A DNA stretch of 10,831 nucleotides from assembly GCA_031279875.1 (NCBI GenBank), contig JAITHS010000130.1, positions 1-10,831 on the forward strand. Direction: 5' to 3'. Position 1 is the first letter of the stretch; each line of letters starts with the position of its first letter. A program made the position numbers and the translations under genes. Origin of the DNA: Tannerella sp. (lineage in GTDB: Bacteria > Bacteroidota > Bacteroidia > Bacteroidales > Tannerellaceae). Under the pieces are notes generated by a model that saw nothing but the letters and a program-made list of their open reading frames with translations, did no database searches and was not told the DNA's origin. Positions 1-8,098 of the stretch are shown here, piece by piece.

Positions 1-190
1 TGCCTGTTTGAGGCGTCCAAAAGTTCATCCCCCATGGCATAGCAATAGCAGGATAGGTGTTACCGGTTGATAATGAATGTTTTGACATAGTGCCAACCAA
101 CGGGTTAACATAGTCCACGGGAGAAAATTCTCCATCTGCCGCAGCATAAAAAGCGCTCAACAGCAATAAGTTAATAAATTTTATTTTCAT
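1..190 (-). CDS. GH92 family glycoside hydrolase (alpha-mannosidase), N-terminal part only
   Basis: Read on the minus strand from the ATG at 190-188, the frame stays open to the window edge for 63 codons. It starts with a signal peptide (MKIKFINLLLLSAFYAAADG; likely cleavage after the AAA), then YVNPLVGT, STGNTYPAIA and PWGMNFWTPQTG. This block is the N-terminal signature of glycoside hydrolase family 92, whose studied members are calcium-dependent exo-acting alpha-mannosidases that trim N-glycans or mannans in the periplasm or at the cell surface. The catalytic residues lie beyond the window, so activity and linkage preference cannot be judged. The gene points away from the SusC/SusD unit and shares a 214-bp divergent intergenic region with it, which suggests a common glycan target. 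The W of PWGM fits the branch of GH92 that carries PWGMNFW rather than PFGM; this is from memory of the family. No other family seems likely. Confidence 0.88.
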   Translation of the reverse strand, partial: MKIKFINLLLLSAFYAAADGEFSPVDYVNPLVGTMSKHSLSTGNTYPAIAMPWGMNFWTPQTG

Positions 191-221
191 AAAGCAAAAA
201 AATGATATTTGTATTACAACG

Positions 222-256
222 TAAATATATGGCGGAATATTGTTTTTTATCCCAAA
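222..256 (-). promoter_or_regulatory. Possible Bacteroidetes-type promoter for the GH92 gene
   Basis: On the minus strand a TATATTTA sequence (222-229) matches the TAnnTTTG -7 consensus at all but the last fixed base. A TTTG (253-256) lies upstream of it. The 23-base spacing is longer than the usual 19-21, so this is a weak candidate. It is listed because the GH92 gene starts 32 bases downstream and no better match is visible. Confidence 0.28.
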
Positions 257-307
257 ATTAAAAAAAAACAATGCATATAAGCCTGATAATTAACCGTCTA
301 ACAAAAA

Positions 308-325
308 ATATGTTTTATAACATAT
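308..325. promoter_or_regulatory. Perfect 18-bp inverted repeat, candidate operator
   Basis: ATATGTT-TTAT-AACATAT is a perfect 7-4-7 inverted repeat. It ends 8 bases before the -33 element of the promoter for the SusC unit and lies in the region shared with the divergent GH92 gene. That position suits an activator or repressor dimer controlling one or both genes. The flanking DNA is AT-rich, which raises the chance of a random palindrome. No regulator gene is in the window to pair it with. Confidence 0.4.
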
Positions 326-333
326 AAAAAATG

Positions 334-364
334 TTTCCAAAAAAGAAAAAAACGTTTACCTTTG
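334..364 (+). promoter_or_regulatory. Bacteroidetes-type promoter of the HU fragment-SusC-SusD unit
   Basis: TACCTTTG at 357-364 matches the Bacteroidetes primary-sigma -7 consensus TAnnTTTG exactly. TTTC at 334-337 is a one-mismatch -33 element (consensus TTTG) with a 19-base spacer. Transcription should start near 368-371, giving a leader of about 35 bases before the HU-like ATG at 405 and nearly 190 bases before the SusC ATG. Confidence 0.75.
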
Positions 365-404
365 CAGTCAATATTGTAGTTTTTAATCTTTAAATTTTGA
401 ATTT

Positions 405-545
405 ATGGCAATTTTTTACAAGAAAGTGCAACGTCCAAACCCTCTGGACAGAACGAAAGTGAAATGGTACCCGGTGCTGAAAAGCGTAGGAGTATTGAGA
501 ACAAAAGAGCTGGCAAAACTGATGTCGGACGAAACAACTATTTAA
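405..545 (+). pseudogene. Truncated HU-type DNA-binding protein fragment (46 aa) leading the SusC gene
   Basis: The 46 residues begin MAIFYKKVQRPNPLDR and continue through KWYPVLKSVG and TKELAKLMSDETTI. This matches the N-terminal third of the Bacteroidetes HU-related (HU-HIG type) DNA-binding proteins, which usually run well over 100 residues. The TAA at 543-545 falls where the family normally continues with an N-P-x-E-A helix. The DNA-gripping beta arm is absent and no HU-like residues follow in any frame, so it cannot work as a normal HU. It lies 12 bases before the SusC ATG and in the same frame, with no other stop codon between. It may be the 5' end of an HU gene carried in with its promoter, or it may serve as a translated leader peptide coupled to SusC translation. 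The similarity is clear by eye; the role is unknown. Confidence 0.7.
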
Positions 546-557
546 TTTATATATACT

Positions 558-3500
558 ATGATGATTATTAAGAAACCGGAAAAAGACAGGCGAAGCATCA
601 AGTTTCTCCGAACTTTTGGAATGTGTGCGCTTGCATGTTTCCTTGCTATGGCAACAAACGCTATGCCGACAAACGCTATGGCAACAAGCAGCGCGGAACA
701 AAATCCCAATCAGACGAGGAAAGTTGTAAAAGGAATCGTCAGAGACGCCGGCGGCGAAACGCTACCCGGAGCGTCAGTACAAGTACAAGGCAGCACGCGC
801 GGCGTATCGACCGACATTGACGGCTCATACTCTATCGAAGTAAGCAGCAACGAAAGCCTTATTTTCTCATTTATCGGGATGACGAGCCAAACGATACCCG
901 TAGGCGACAAGACGGTTATCGACGTAGAGTTGAAAGAGCAACCCGGTCTGTTAGACGAAGTAACAGTAGTTGCTTTTGCGAAGCAAAAAAAGGAAAGCGT
1001 CGTAGCCGCCATCACGACCATCAACCCTTCCGACCTGAAAGTACCCAGCAGCAACCTCACAACAGCGCTGGCGGGAAGGATAGCAGGACTTGTATCCTAC
1101 CAGCGGACAGGCGAGCCGGGGCGCGACAACGCCGAGTTTTTCATTCGCGGCGTTACGACGTTCGGATACAAGAAAGACCCACTCATCCTGGTTGACAACA
1201 ACGAAGTAACGACAGCCGAACTTGCACGCATTCAGCCCGACGACATCGCCGCCTTCTCTATCATGAAAGACGCCACGGCGACATCGCTATACGGCTCGCG
1301 AGGCGCTAACGGCGTCATACTCGTAACAACAAAAGAAGGCGCCGAAGGCAAAGCAAAAGTAGAGATACGCTTTGAAGAAGCCATTTCGCAGCCTACAAGC
1401 ATGGTAAAACTTGCCGATCCGGTTACGTACATGATACTCCACAACGAAGCCGTCAAGACACGCAACCCACTCGGACTACTACCCTATTCGCAAAACAAAA
1501 TCGACAACACCATCGCAGGAGGCAATCCCTACGTATATCCCCAAAACGACTGGTACGGCGACCTCTTCAAAGACTACACCCAAAACCACAGGCTCAATTT
1601 CAGCGTCAGCGGAGGAGGTAAGATTGCGCGATATTACCTGGCAGGAAGCATCATCAACGACAACGGACTGATGAACGTTGACAAAAAGAACAATTTCAAC
1701 AACAACGTCAACTTAAACCGCTACATGCTCAGGTCGAACGTCAATATCAACGTTACACCAACCACCGAAGCCATTGTACGCCTCAACGGAGCTTTCGACG
1801 ACTACACCGGACCAATGTTCGGCGGGCAAGACATGTTCAACCGCGTCATGCTCTCCAACCCCGTTCTATTCCCCGCATATTTCAAACCCGACAAAACAAA
1901 CATCCATACACAGCATATCCTATACGGCAACTCCGGCGCCAATTATAACTATATCAACCCCTACGCCGACATGACACGAGGATACATGAACACTACCACT
2001 TCGCAGATGTCGGCACAATTTGAATTGAAACAAAAACTCGATTTCATCACGCCCGGATTAGAACTGCGAGGACTGTTTAACACCAACCGATACTCCTATT
2101 TCGACGTCTCACGCTTCTACAACCCTTTCTTCTATGAAGTAATCAGTTACAATAAAATCAAAGACGAATACACTCTCGGAGCGCTCAACGAACTCAACGG
2201 AACAGAATATCTCGACTATCGCGAAGGCACCAAAACAATCACCGCTACAACATATTTCGAATCGGCAATAAGCTGGAACCAAACCTACAACGAAGACCAC
2301 ACTTTAAGCGGACTGCTCGTTTACACCATGCGCAACCAGCTCAACTCCAACGCCGGAAGCCTCCAACGATCACTACCCTATCGCAACATCAGCTTTGCAG
2401 GACGTGCCACTTATGCCTTTGCTTCAAGATATTTCGCCGAATTTAACTTCGGATACAACGGCTCGGAACGTTTTGCCAAAAAAGAACGCTTCGGCTTCTT
2501 CCCCTCTGCCGGAGGAGGATGGTACATCTCAAACGAAGGCTTCTGGAACGAAGAATGGAACAAAACAGTCAACAAACTCAAACTCAAAGCCACCTACGGA
2601 CTTGTTGGTAACGACGCAATAGGCAACGAAGACGACCGGTTCTTCTATCTTTCAAATGTAAACATGAACAACAGCGGCATGTCGTCGGCTTTCGGTGAAT
2701 ACGGCAACGTCGCCGGACGAAGTCTCAACGGCATATCCATATCACGCTATCCAAACGACCTTATAACGTGGGAAACAGCAAAAAAACTCAATGCCGGTTT
2801 TGAACTCGGACTGTGGAACAAAGTTGAAATAATCGCCGATTTCTTCAAAGAACACCGCGAAAACATACTCATGGATCGCGCCTCAATACCCTCCACTATG
2901 GGATTGCAGGCAGGCGTAAGAGCCAATGTCGGCGAAGCAAGCAGTCAAGGTTTAGACATCTCGCTCAACTACAATCACTTTATAAACAAAGACTTGTGGG
3001 TATCGGGAATGGCTAACTTCACCTACGCCGTGAGCAAGTTCAGCGTTTATGAAGAACCAGACTATTCCGACGCACCGTGGAAATCACGTGTCGGATACTC
3101 ACTCAACCAAATGTGGGGATATGTTGCCGAACGATTATTTGTTGACGAAGACGAAGTTCGCAACTCGCCCGTACAATTTGGCGACTATAAGGCAGGCGAC
3201 ATCAAATACAAAGACATCAACCGCGACGGCAAAATAACCGAACTCGATATGGTGCCGATGGGATACCCCACTTCACCCGAAATAGTATATGGCTTCGGAT
3301 TATCCGGCGGATGGAAAAACGTTGATCTCTCGTTCTTCTTCCAAGGATTGGCACGCGAATCGTTCCATATCACGCAGAGACATGACTTTTCTTTTGATTC
3401 CGGTCTCCAAAGCTGGGTGTTGAGAAGCATCGGAACAACACCTTTCATCAACGGCTCAACGGCATTGATGGACGCTTATGCCCAAGACCACTGGTCGGAA

Positions 3501-3800
3501 GACAATCGCAACATCTACGCCCTCTACCCGCGCCTGTCCGACTCGTATGTTGACAACAACACCCAAAACTCTACATGGTGGTTGCGCGACGGCTCTTTCC
3601 TGCGCCTCAAATCGCTTGAAGCAGGATATACCGTTCCTGCAAAATGGATAGCACCGGTCAGAAACATACGCCTCTATTTCAGCGGAACAAACCTGCTTAC
3701 GTTCAGCAAATTCAAACTTTGGGATCCGGAAATGGGAGGCAACGGTCTCGGATATCCGGTTCAGAAAGTATTTAATTTCGGTCTTCAATTATCATTCTAA
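558..3800 (+). CDS. SusC/RagA-family TonB-dependent outer-membrane glycan transporter
   Basis: The 1080-residue product has the usual SusC length and order. A signal peptide with a long basic n-region lies at about 1-45. A carboxypeptidase-regulatory-like beta-sandwich spans about 57-127 (VKGIVRDAGGETLPGASV). A TonB-box region follows at about 132-140 (LLDEVTVVAF), then a plug at about 145-260 with FFIRGVTTFG, PLILVDN and the SusC hallmark SLYGSRGANGVILVTTKEG. The beta-barrel runs to a C-terminal Phe (LQLSF), as expected for Bam-inserted barrels. It imports oligosaccharides across the outer membrane using TonB energy, capped by the SusD lipoprotein encoded 16 bases downstream. It has no N-terminal STN domain, so regulation through an anti-sigma/ECF pair is unlikely. 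The start is either of two adjacent ATGs (558 or 561), with no Shine-Dalgarno sequence. Three tandem 15-base units (648-692) extend the signal-peptide end. Substrate cannot be read from sequence. Confidence 0.97.
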   Translation: MMIIKKPEKDRRSIKFLRTFGMCALACFLAMATNAMPTNAMATSSAEQNPNQTRKVVKGIVRDAGGETLPGASVQVQGSTRGVSTDIDGSYSIEVSSNESLIFSFIGMTSQTIPVGDKTVIDVELKEQPGLLDEVTVVAFAKQKKESVVAAITTINPSDLKVPSSNLTTALAGRIAGLVSYQRTGEPGRDNAEFFIRGVTTFGYKKDPLILVDNNEVTTAELARIQPDDIAAFSIMKDATATSLYGSRGANGVILVTTKEGAEGKAKVEIRFEEAISQPTSMVKLADPVTYMILHNEAVKTRNPLGLLPYSQNKIDNTIAGGNPYVYPQNDWYGDLFKDYTQNHRLNFSVSGGGKIARYYLAGSIINDNGLMNVDKKNNFNNNVNLNRYMLRSNVNINVTPTTEAIVRLNGAFDDYTGPMFGGQDMFNRVMLSNPVLFPAYFKPDKTNIHTQHILYGNSGANYNYINPYADMTRGYMNTTTSQMSAQFELKQKLDFITPGLELRGLFNTNRYSYFDVSRFYNPFFYEVISYNKIKDEYTLGALNELNGTEYLDYREGTKTITATTYFESAISWNQTYNEDHTLSGLLVYTMRNQLNSNAGSLQRSLPYRNISFAGRATYAFASRYFAEFNFGYNGSERFAKKERFGFFPSAGGGWYISNEGFWNEEWNKTVNKLKLKATYGLVGNDAIGNEDDRFFYLSNVNMNNSGMSSAFGEYGNVAGRSLNGISISRYPNDLITWETAKKLNAGFELGLWNKVEIIADFFKEHRENILMDRASIPSTMGLQAGVRANVGEASSQGLDISLNYNHFINKDLWVSGMANFTYAVSKFSVYEEPDYSDAPWKSRVGYSLNQMWGYVAERLFVDEDEVRNSPVQFGDYKAGDIKYKDINRDGKITELDMVPMGYPTSPEIVYGFGLSGGWKNVDLSFFFQGLARESFHITQRHDFSFDSGLQSWVLRSIGTTPFINGSTALMDAYAQDHWSEDNRNIYALYPRLSDSYVDNNTQNSTWWLRDGSFLRLKSLEAGYTVPAKWIAPVRNIRLYFSGTNLLTFSKFKLWDPEMGGNGLGYPVQKVFNFGLQLSF
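648..692 (+). repeat. Three tandem 15-bp units in the SusC signal-peptide region
   Basis: Three consecutive in-frame units begin at 648, 663 and 678: ATGGCAACAAACGCT, ATGCCGACAAACGCT and ATGGCAACAAGCAGC. They encode MATNA, MPTNA and MATSS, so the pentapeptide has been duplicated around the expected signal-peptidase cleavage region without breaking the frame. The first two units differ at only two of fifteen bases, which suggests a fairly recent slippage event. Confidence 0.75.
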
Positions 3801-3816
3801 ATAATCAGATATAATT

Positions 3817-5745
3817 ATGAAAACAATACATAAAATAATAATGCTAATAACGGCTATGACGGCAACAGTCGCCTGCGATTACTTGGATATCGTTCCCGAC
3901 AACGTAGCAACAATCGATTATGCGTTTCGCAACCGTACCGAAGCCGAAAAATATCTCTATACATGTTACAGTTACCGTCCGCAAATCGGCGACCTCTTCA
4001 ACGACCCCGCCATGACGGGAGGCGACGAAACATGGCAATACTATCCCGTCGGAAATATCTTCCCTACTTATACAAGCTCTCAAATAGGACGCGGATACCA
4101 GAACGCCAATAATCCGTACTTAGATTTCTGGGACGGTCAAAACGGCGGCAAAGCGCTCTGGAGAGGAATACGCGACTGCAACATCTTTCTCGAAAATATC
4201 GACAAAGTAGTTGACTTGCCCGAATATGAAAAAATAAGGTGGATTGCCGAAGTGAAATTCCTCAAAGCCTATTACCACTATTACCTTTTCAAATGTTATG
4301 GCCCAATACCTATTATAGACGTCAATTTGCCTATCTCTACCGATGCCGAAGCAGTGCGCGTTTATCGCGAACCGGTTGACAAAGTAGTGGCCTACATCAA
4401 CGACCTGCTGCTCGAAGCGGCCGAACAGTTGCCCTATTCCAGAGACGTATTGCAAGGCACCGAAGCAGGCCGCGCCGACAATCTCATTGCCAAGAGCATA
4501 CGCGCCGAACTGCTGCTTTTTGCCGCAAGTCCGCTTTTCAACGGCAATACCGATTACAGCGGCATTATAGACCGACGAGGAGAGCAACTCTTTAATCAAA
4601 CTTACGACGCCGCCAAATGGCAACTCGCCGCCGACGCCTGCAAAGAAGCGATAGACGCCTGCCATGAGCAGCAGAAAGCACTTTTCGACCTGCTGACGTC
4701 AAAGGCCGCCAATGCGCCCGAACAGTTGAAACTCCAAACAACCTACCGCCAAGCCATCACCGAACGCTGGAACAAAGAACTGATATGGGGAAATACCAAC
4801 AACGACTGTAACGGGCTTTCCACAGCCGCTCATCCGCGTATCGTCAGACTCTCGTTTCAGGTCTTAAACAATATCAATTCACAATGGGCGCCCACGCTGA
4901 AAATGGCAGAAATGTATTATTCATCCAACGGCGTACCGGTAGAAGAAGATAAAGAATGGGCCGGCGAATGGTATCAAAAACGATATGAAATCAGACCCGA
5001 ACCGTCTTCGGGAGATGAAATATATTATGTAAAGGAAGGACAGAAAACGGTTTATCTACATTATAACCGCGAACCGCGTTTCTATGCAAGTATCGGCTTC
5101 GACAGAGGTATTTATTACGGCAGCGGATACTGGGATTTCCCTGGTAACGTGAAACATTGTGAATTTATCAATCTCGAATATTCCGGTTTTCAAGGTGGAA
5201 GCCAGTACTCCATTACCGGTTATGCCGCCAAAAAGATGCACAGCATCGACTGCACGGTACAAACCAACGAAACACGTACCGAATACTTCCCCTTCCCTAT
5301 AATGAGGCTCGCAAATCTCTACCTGATGTACGCCGAAGCATTAAACGAAGCGGCAGGACCAAACGACGAAATATTTACCTATCTTGACCTCGTTCGCGCA
5401 CGCGCCGGACTGAAAGGCGTCAAAGAATCGTGGACAAAATATTCCTCACGTCCCGACAAACCCAATACAAAAGACGGACTGCGCGACATTATCCGCCGAG
5501 AGCGTACCATAGAACTGGCATTTGAAGGAAAACGCTTCTGGGACATCCGACGCTGGAAACAAATCAATGAACTTAACAATCAACCGATGGGATGGAATGT
5601 TCAGGGAGAAACACCCGAAGATTTCTACAAACCCGTTACTGTAGCCAGAGTGCCGGTAGAATTTACTGTTAAGGATTATCTGTGGCCTGTCAGGGAATCT
5701 TCTATTATAACCAACCGAAATTTGATTCAAAACTATGGCTGGTAA
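3817..5745 (+). CDS. SusD/RagB-family nutrient-binding outer-membrane lipoprotein
   Basis: A lipoprotein signal peptide ends at TVAC, making Cys20 the lipidated residue. The mature start CDYLDIVPDN is typical of SusD proteins. The N-terminal part carries SusD-like helical repeats: EAEKYLYTCYSY near 42-53 and the FLKAYYHYYLFKCYGPIPI block, a family hallmark, near 148-166. The C-terminal part includes MRLANLYLMYAEALNEA and the diagnostic ERTIELAFEGKRFWDIRRW near 561-580. At 642 residues it is a full-length, somewhat large member. SusD proteins sit on the cell surface as the lid of the SusC barrel and capture oligosaccharides. The gene starts 16 bases after the SusC stop, so the pair is cotranscribed. 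The start is set by the signal peptide; no Shine-Dalgarno is seen. Substrate specificity is not visible in the sequence. Confidence 0.97.
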   Translation: MKTIHKIIMLITAMTATVACDYLDIVPDNVATIDYAFRNRTEAEKYLYTCYSYRPQIGDLFNDPAMTGGDETWQYYPVGNIFPTYTSSQIGRGYQNANNPYLDFWDGQNGGKALWRGIRDCNIFLENIDKVVDLPEYEKIRWIAEVKFLKAYYHYYLFKCYGPIPIIDVNLPISTDAEAVRVYREPVDKVVAYINDLLLEAAEQLPYSRDVLQGTEAGRADNLIAKSIRAELLLFAASPLFNGNTDYSGIIDRRGEQLFNQTYDAAKWQLAADACKEAIDACHEQQKALFDLLTSKAANAPEQLKLQTTYRQAITERWNKELIWGNTNNDCNGLSTAAHPRIVRLSFQVLNNINSQWAPTLKMAEMYYSSNGVPVEEDKEWAGEWYQKRYEIRPEPSSGDEIYYVKEGQKTVYLHYNREPRFYASIGFDRGIYYGSGYWDFPGNVKHCEFINLEYSGFQGGSQYSITGYAAKKMHSIDCTVQTNETRTEYFPFPIMRLANLYLMYAEALNEAAGPNDEIFTYLDLVRARAGLKGVKESWTKYSSRPDKPNTKDGLRDIIRRERTIELAFEGKRFWDIRRWKQINELNNQPMGWNVQGETPEDFYKPVTVARVPVEFTVKDYLWPVRESSIITNRNLIQNYGW

Positions 5746-5770
5746 TGTTTAACAACAAAAATAACTCAAT

Positions 5771-6949
5771 ATGAAACGTATAATTTTAACAGCATATATT
5801 TTGACAGGCCTTATGTATGCCTGTAACGAAGAACCGATAGGGCAACAACCGATCGACAAGGTTGTGCCGGGGACAGTCAGCAATGTCAAAGTAGAAAATA
5901 CGCCGGGAGGAGCCAAACTCACCTATACCTTGCCCGACGACAACGACTTGCTCTATGTCAAAGCCGTTTATACGCGCAAAGCCGGAGGAGCAGTATGCGA
6001 AAGCCGCACGTCGCTCTACAAAGATACCTTGAAAGTGGAAGGCTTCGGCGATATGGAACAGCATGAAGTGAAAGTCATTGCCGTTGACCGCAGCCGCAAC
6101 GAATCGGCACCTGTTACGGCAACAATTCAACCGCTCGAACCCGAAGTAGCAGTGATAGGCCGCTCATTAGACCTTTTAGCCGATTTCGGAGGCGTACATG
6201 CGTACTGGGAAAACAAAAACCGCGCTGAAATTTCAGTAACCATACTGCTGGAAAATGATTCGTTGCTGGAATATGTCCCCGTCGAAACGTTCTATTCGTC
6301 GGTAGCAGAAGGCAACGGCGCTACACGAGGTATGGATACTATTCCGGGCAAATTCGGCATCTATGTCCAAGACCACTGGGGTAACAGAAGCGAAGTGAAA
6401 TACTTTGAACTGACACCTATCTATGAAACGTTGTTCGACCGCCTGAAATTTCGCGACGCAACTGTAACAGGCGACGGCCCGCACTATGGCGGAGGCTGGT
6501 CGCTGCCAAACGTGTGGGACGGCGTCTGGGGTGGCGACAATGGCTACAGCTCGCAAGGCGGAACAGGTATATGGCCGCAATCGGTTACAATAGATATGGG
6601 CGTGCTTGGACAAATAAGCCGCGTCAGACTACATCAACGAATGGGTAACTATTCATTCGCCGAAGGCAATCCGCGTATCTTTGAAATATGGGGATGCCAA
6701 CAACTTGACCCATCCGGAAGCTGGGATAGCTGGACAAAATTGATGGAGTGCGAATCAATAAAACCCTCCGGCCTGCCGCTCGGTCAAAATACAAACGAAG
6801 ACCTTGCAGTAGCAAGAGACGGTGAAGATTTTATCAACTCACCACAAAATCCCAAAGTACGATATATCAGATTTAAAATCATACGCACTTGGGCAGGTGG
6901 CGACAATTTCCAATTAACCGAAGTAGAAGTGTTCGGTGACAACAGATAA
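5771..6949 (+). CDS. DUF4959/DUF5126/DUF5000-type PUL lipoprotein, putative surface glycan-binding protein
   Basis: The 392-residue product begins with a lipoprotein-like signal peptide ending at MYAC (Cys18). Two acidic residues soon follow (CNEEP), which would fit export to the cell surface. About 20-122 resembles the DUF4959 beta-sandwich found after SusD in many PULs (PGTVSNVKVENTPGGAKLTYTLP, ending VIAVDRSRNES). About 124-215 resembles DUF5126 (LDLLADFGGVHAYWENKN). About 225-392 resembles the DUF5000 discoidin/F5-8C-like domain (NVWDG, PQSVTIDMG, RYIRFKIIRTW, ending LTEVEVFGD). The gene starts 25 bases after the SusD stop, in the SusE/surface glycan-binding position. The likely role is holding glycan at the surface for the SusC/SusD pair. 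Family assignment is from remembered motifs; the binding role is inferred from position and fold. Confidence 0.85.
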   Translation: MKRIILTAYILTGLMYACNEEPIGQQPIDKVVPGTVSNVKVENTPGGAKLTYTLPDDNDLLYVKAVYTRKAGGAVCESRTSLYKDTLKVEGFGDMEQHEVKVIAVDRSRNESAPVTATIQPLEPEVAVIGRSLDLLADFGGVHAYWENKNRAEISVTILLENDSLLEYVPVETFYSSVAEGNGATRGMDTIPGKFGIYVQDHWGNRSEVKYFELTPIYETLFDRLKFRDATVTGDGPHYGGGWSLPNVWDGVWGGDNGYSSQGGTGIWPQSVTIDMGVLGQISRVRLHQRMGNYSFAEGNPRIFEIWGCQQLDPSGSWDSWTKLMECESIKPSGLPLGQNTNEDLAVARDGEDFINSPQNPKVRYIRFKIIRTWAGGDNFQLTEVEVFGDNR

Positions 6950-6973
6950 TCATAAATAATTTAATTAAACAGT

Positions 6974-8083
6974 ATGAAAAATATTTATATCTTGATAGCG
7001 CTGATAGTCGTCTCGGCTTGCTCTAAAATGAACGACTTGCACGATAAATTTCTCGACGGCGAAGTAATTTATGCCGCCAAAGTTGACAGCGCCGACGTGC
7101 TGGCAGGAAAAAATCGCGCCTTGCTGAACCTCGATATTCGCTCGCAACGAATAGAAACAGTACGTATTTACTGGAACAATTATGCCGATTCGGCTGATGT
7201 TAACGTCAATAATCAAGTAGGAGAATTCCCCAAAATGCTTGATAATCTTCCCGAAAACGGCTATGTATTCCAGTTAGTCAGTTTCGACAAAGCCGGAAAT
7301 GCGTCGCTGCCTTTTGAAACTTCCGGCAGCGTTTACGGCGACAGATTCCAAAGCCGACTGTCTAACCGCGCCATTCAGTCGGTTTATGCAGGCGATGAAG
7401 GACTGACCGTTAACTGGAGCGGACCGGTTGACAATTCGCTCGGCTCCAATCTCGTTTATACCGACAAATCGGGCAATGAACAAACGATACGCATTCCCGT
7501 TAACGACAACTCAACTCACATCGACGACTGGTCGGTCGGCTTAAAGTATAATACGCTCTTCCTGCCCGAACCGACCGCAATCGATACGTTTGCTTCCGAT
7601 TGGAGAAGCATGAGCGGGATACCGTTTAAGTACAGCTCGACAGGCTGGACGGCTACTTGTCGCGACGGTAATCATAACTGGGGAGCAGCAGGAGGAGAAC
7701 CCGACAAAGTACTCGACGGCGATATCAATACCGGCTGGCATACGCGCGTCGGCTCTTCATTGCCGCAATGTATGGTCGTGGATATGCAAAATTCACGCCT
7801 CGTGGACCATCTTGTCTTCCGCTTTCAACCTAATGCGGTAGCAAATAACTGGATATACATCAAAACACTGAACGTATATCTTACCGATACACCCGCAACA
7901 CCCGACGTATATCAGGAAGCATGGGGCGAACCGGTAGCAGTATATAATTATCCGGGAGAAATAGAAGTCTTTACCGTTACGCTCAACCCTGAAAGTTACG
8001 GACGCTATCTCGTGCTTTATTTCCCCGACTCCAAAACAAATACTTATATCAGTTTCACGGAACTGGAAGTTTATCGCGAATAA
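6974..8083 (+). CDS. DUF4998-like lipoprotein with C-terminal discoidin (F5/8C) domain
   Basis: A classical lipoprotein signal peptide ends at VSAC (Cys16). About 17-205 resembles DUF4998 of PUL lipoproteins (MNDLHDKFLDGEVIYAAKVDS near the start, ETVRIYWNN, FDKAGNASLPFE). About 220-369 is a discoidin-like domain: GWTATCRDGN, PDKVLDGDINTGWHTR, CMVVDMQNSRLVDHLVFRFQ, and a closing FTELEVYRE. F5/8C domains commonly bind carbohydrates through exposed loops. It starts 24 bases after the previous gene and is therefore probably cotranscribed. It would be the second surface glycan-binding lipoprotein of this locus. The assignment rests on domain order and motifs read by eye; the ligand is unknown. Confidence 0.82.
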   Translation: MKNIYILIALIVVSACSKMNDLHDKFLDGEVIYAAKVDSADVLAGKNRALLNLDIRSQRIETVRIYWNNYADSADVNVNNQVGEFPKMLDNLPENGYVFQLVSFDKAGNASLPFETSGSVYGDRFQSRLSNRAIQSVYAGDEGLTVNWSGPVDNSLGSNLVYTDKSGNEQTIRIPVNDNSTHIDDWSVGLKYNTLFLPEPTAIDTFASDWRSMSGIPFKYSSTGWTATCRDGNHNWGAAGGEPDKVLDGDINTGWHTRVGSSLPQCMVVDMQNSRLVDHLVFRFQPNAVANNWIYIKTLNVYLTDTPATPDVYQEAWGEPVAVYNYPGEIEVFTVTLNPESYGRYLVLYFPDSKTNTYISFTELEVYRE

Positions 8084-8098
8084 TTAACTATTTTTATT

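Noticed and set aside
390..701. Minus-strand reading frame of 103 codons opposite the HU fragment
   Set aside because: It is the complement of the HU fragment and SusC signal-peptide coding region; its Cys/His-rich repeats are by-products of the 15-base repeat.
558..1000. SusC of the signalling type with an N-terminal STN domain controlled by an ECF sigma/anti-sigma pair
   Set aside because: The signal peptide is followed directly by the carboxypeptidase-regulatory-like domain, with no room for an STN domain and no sigma or FecR gene in the window.
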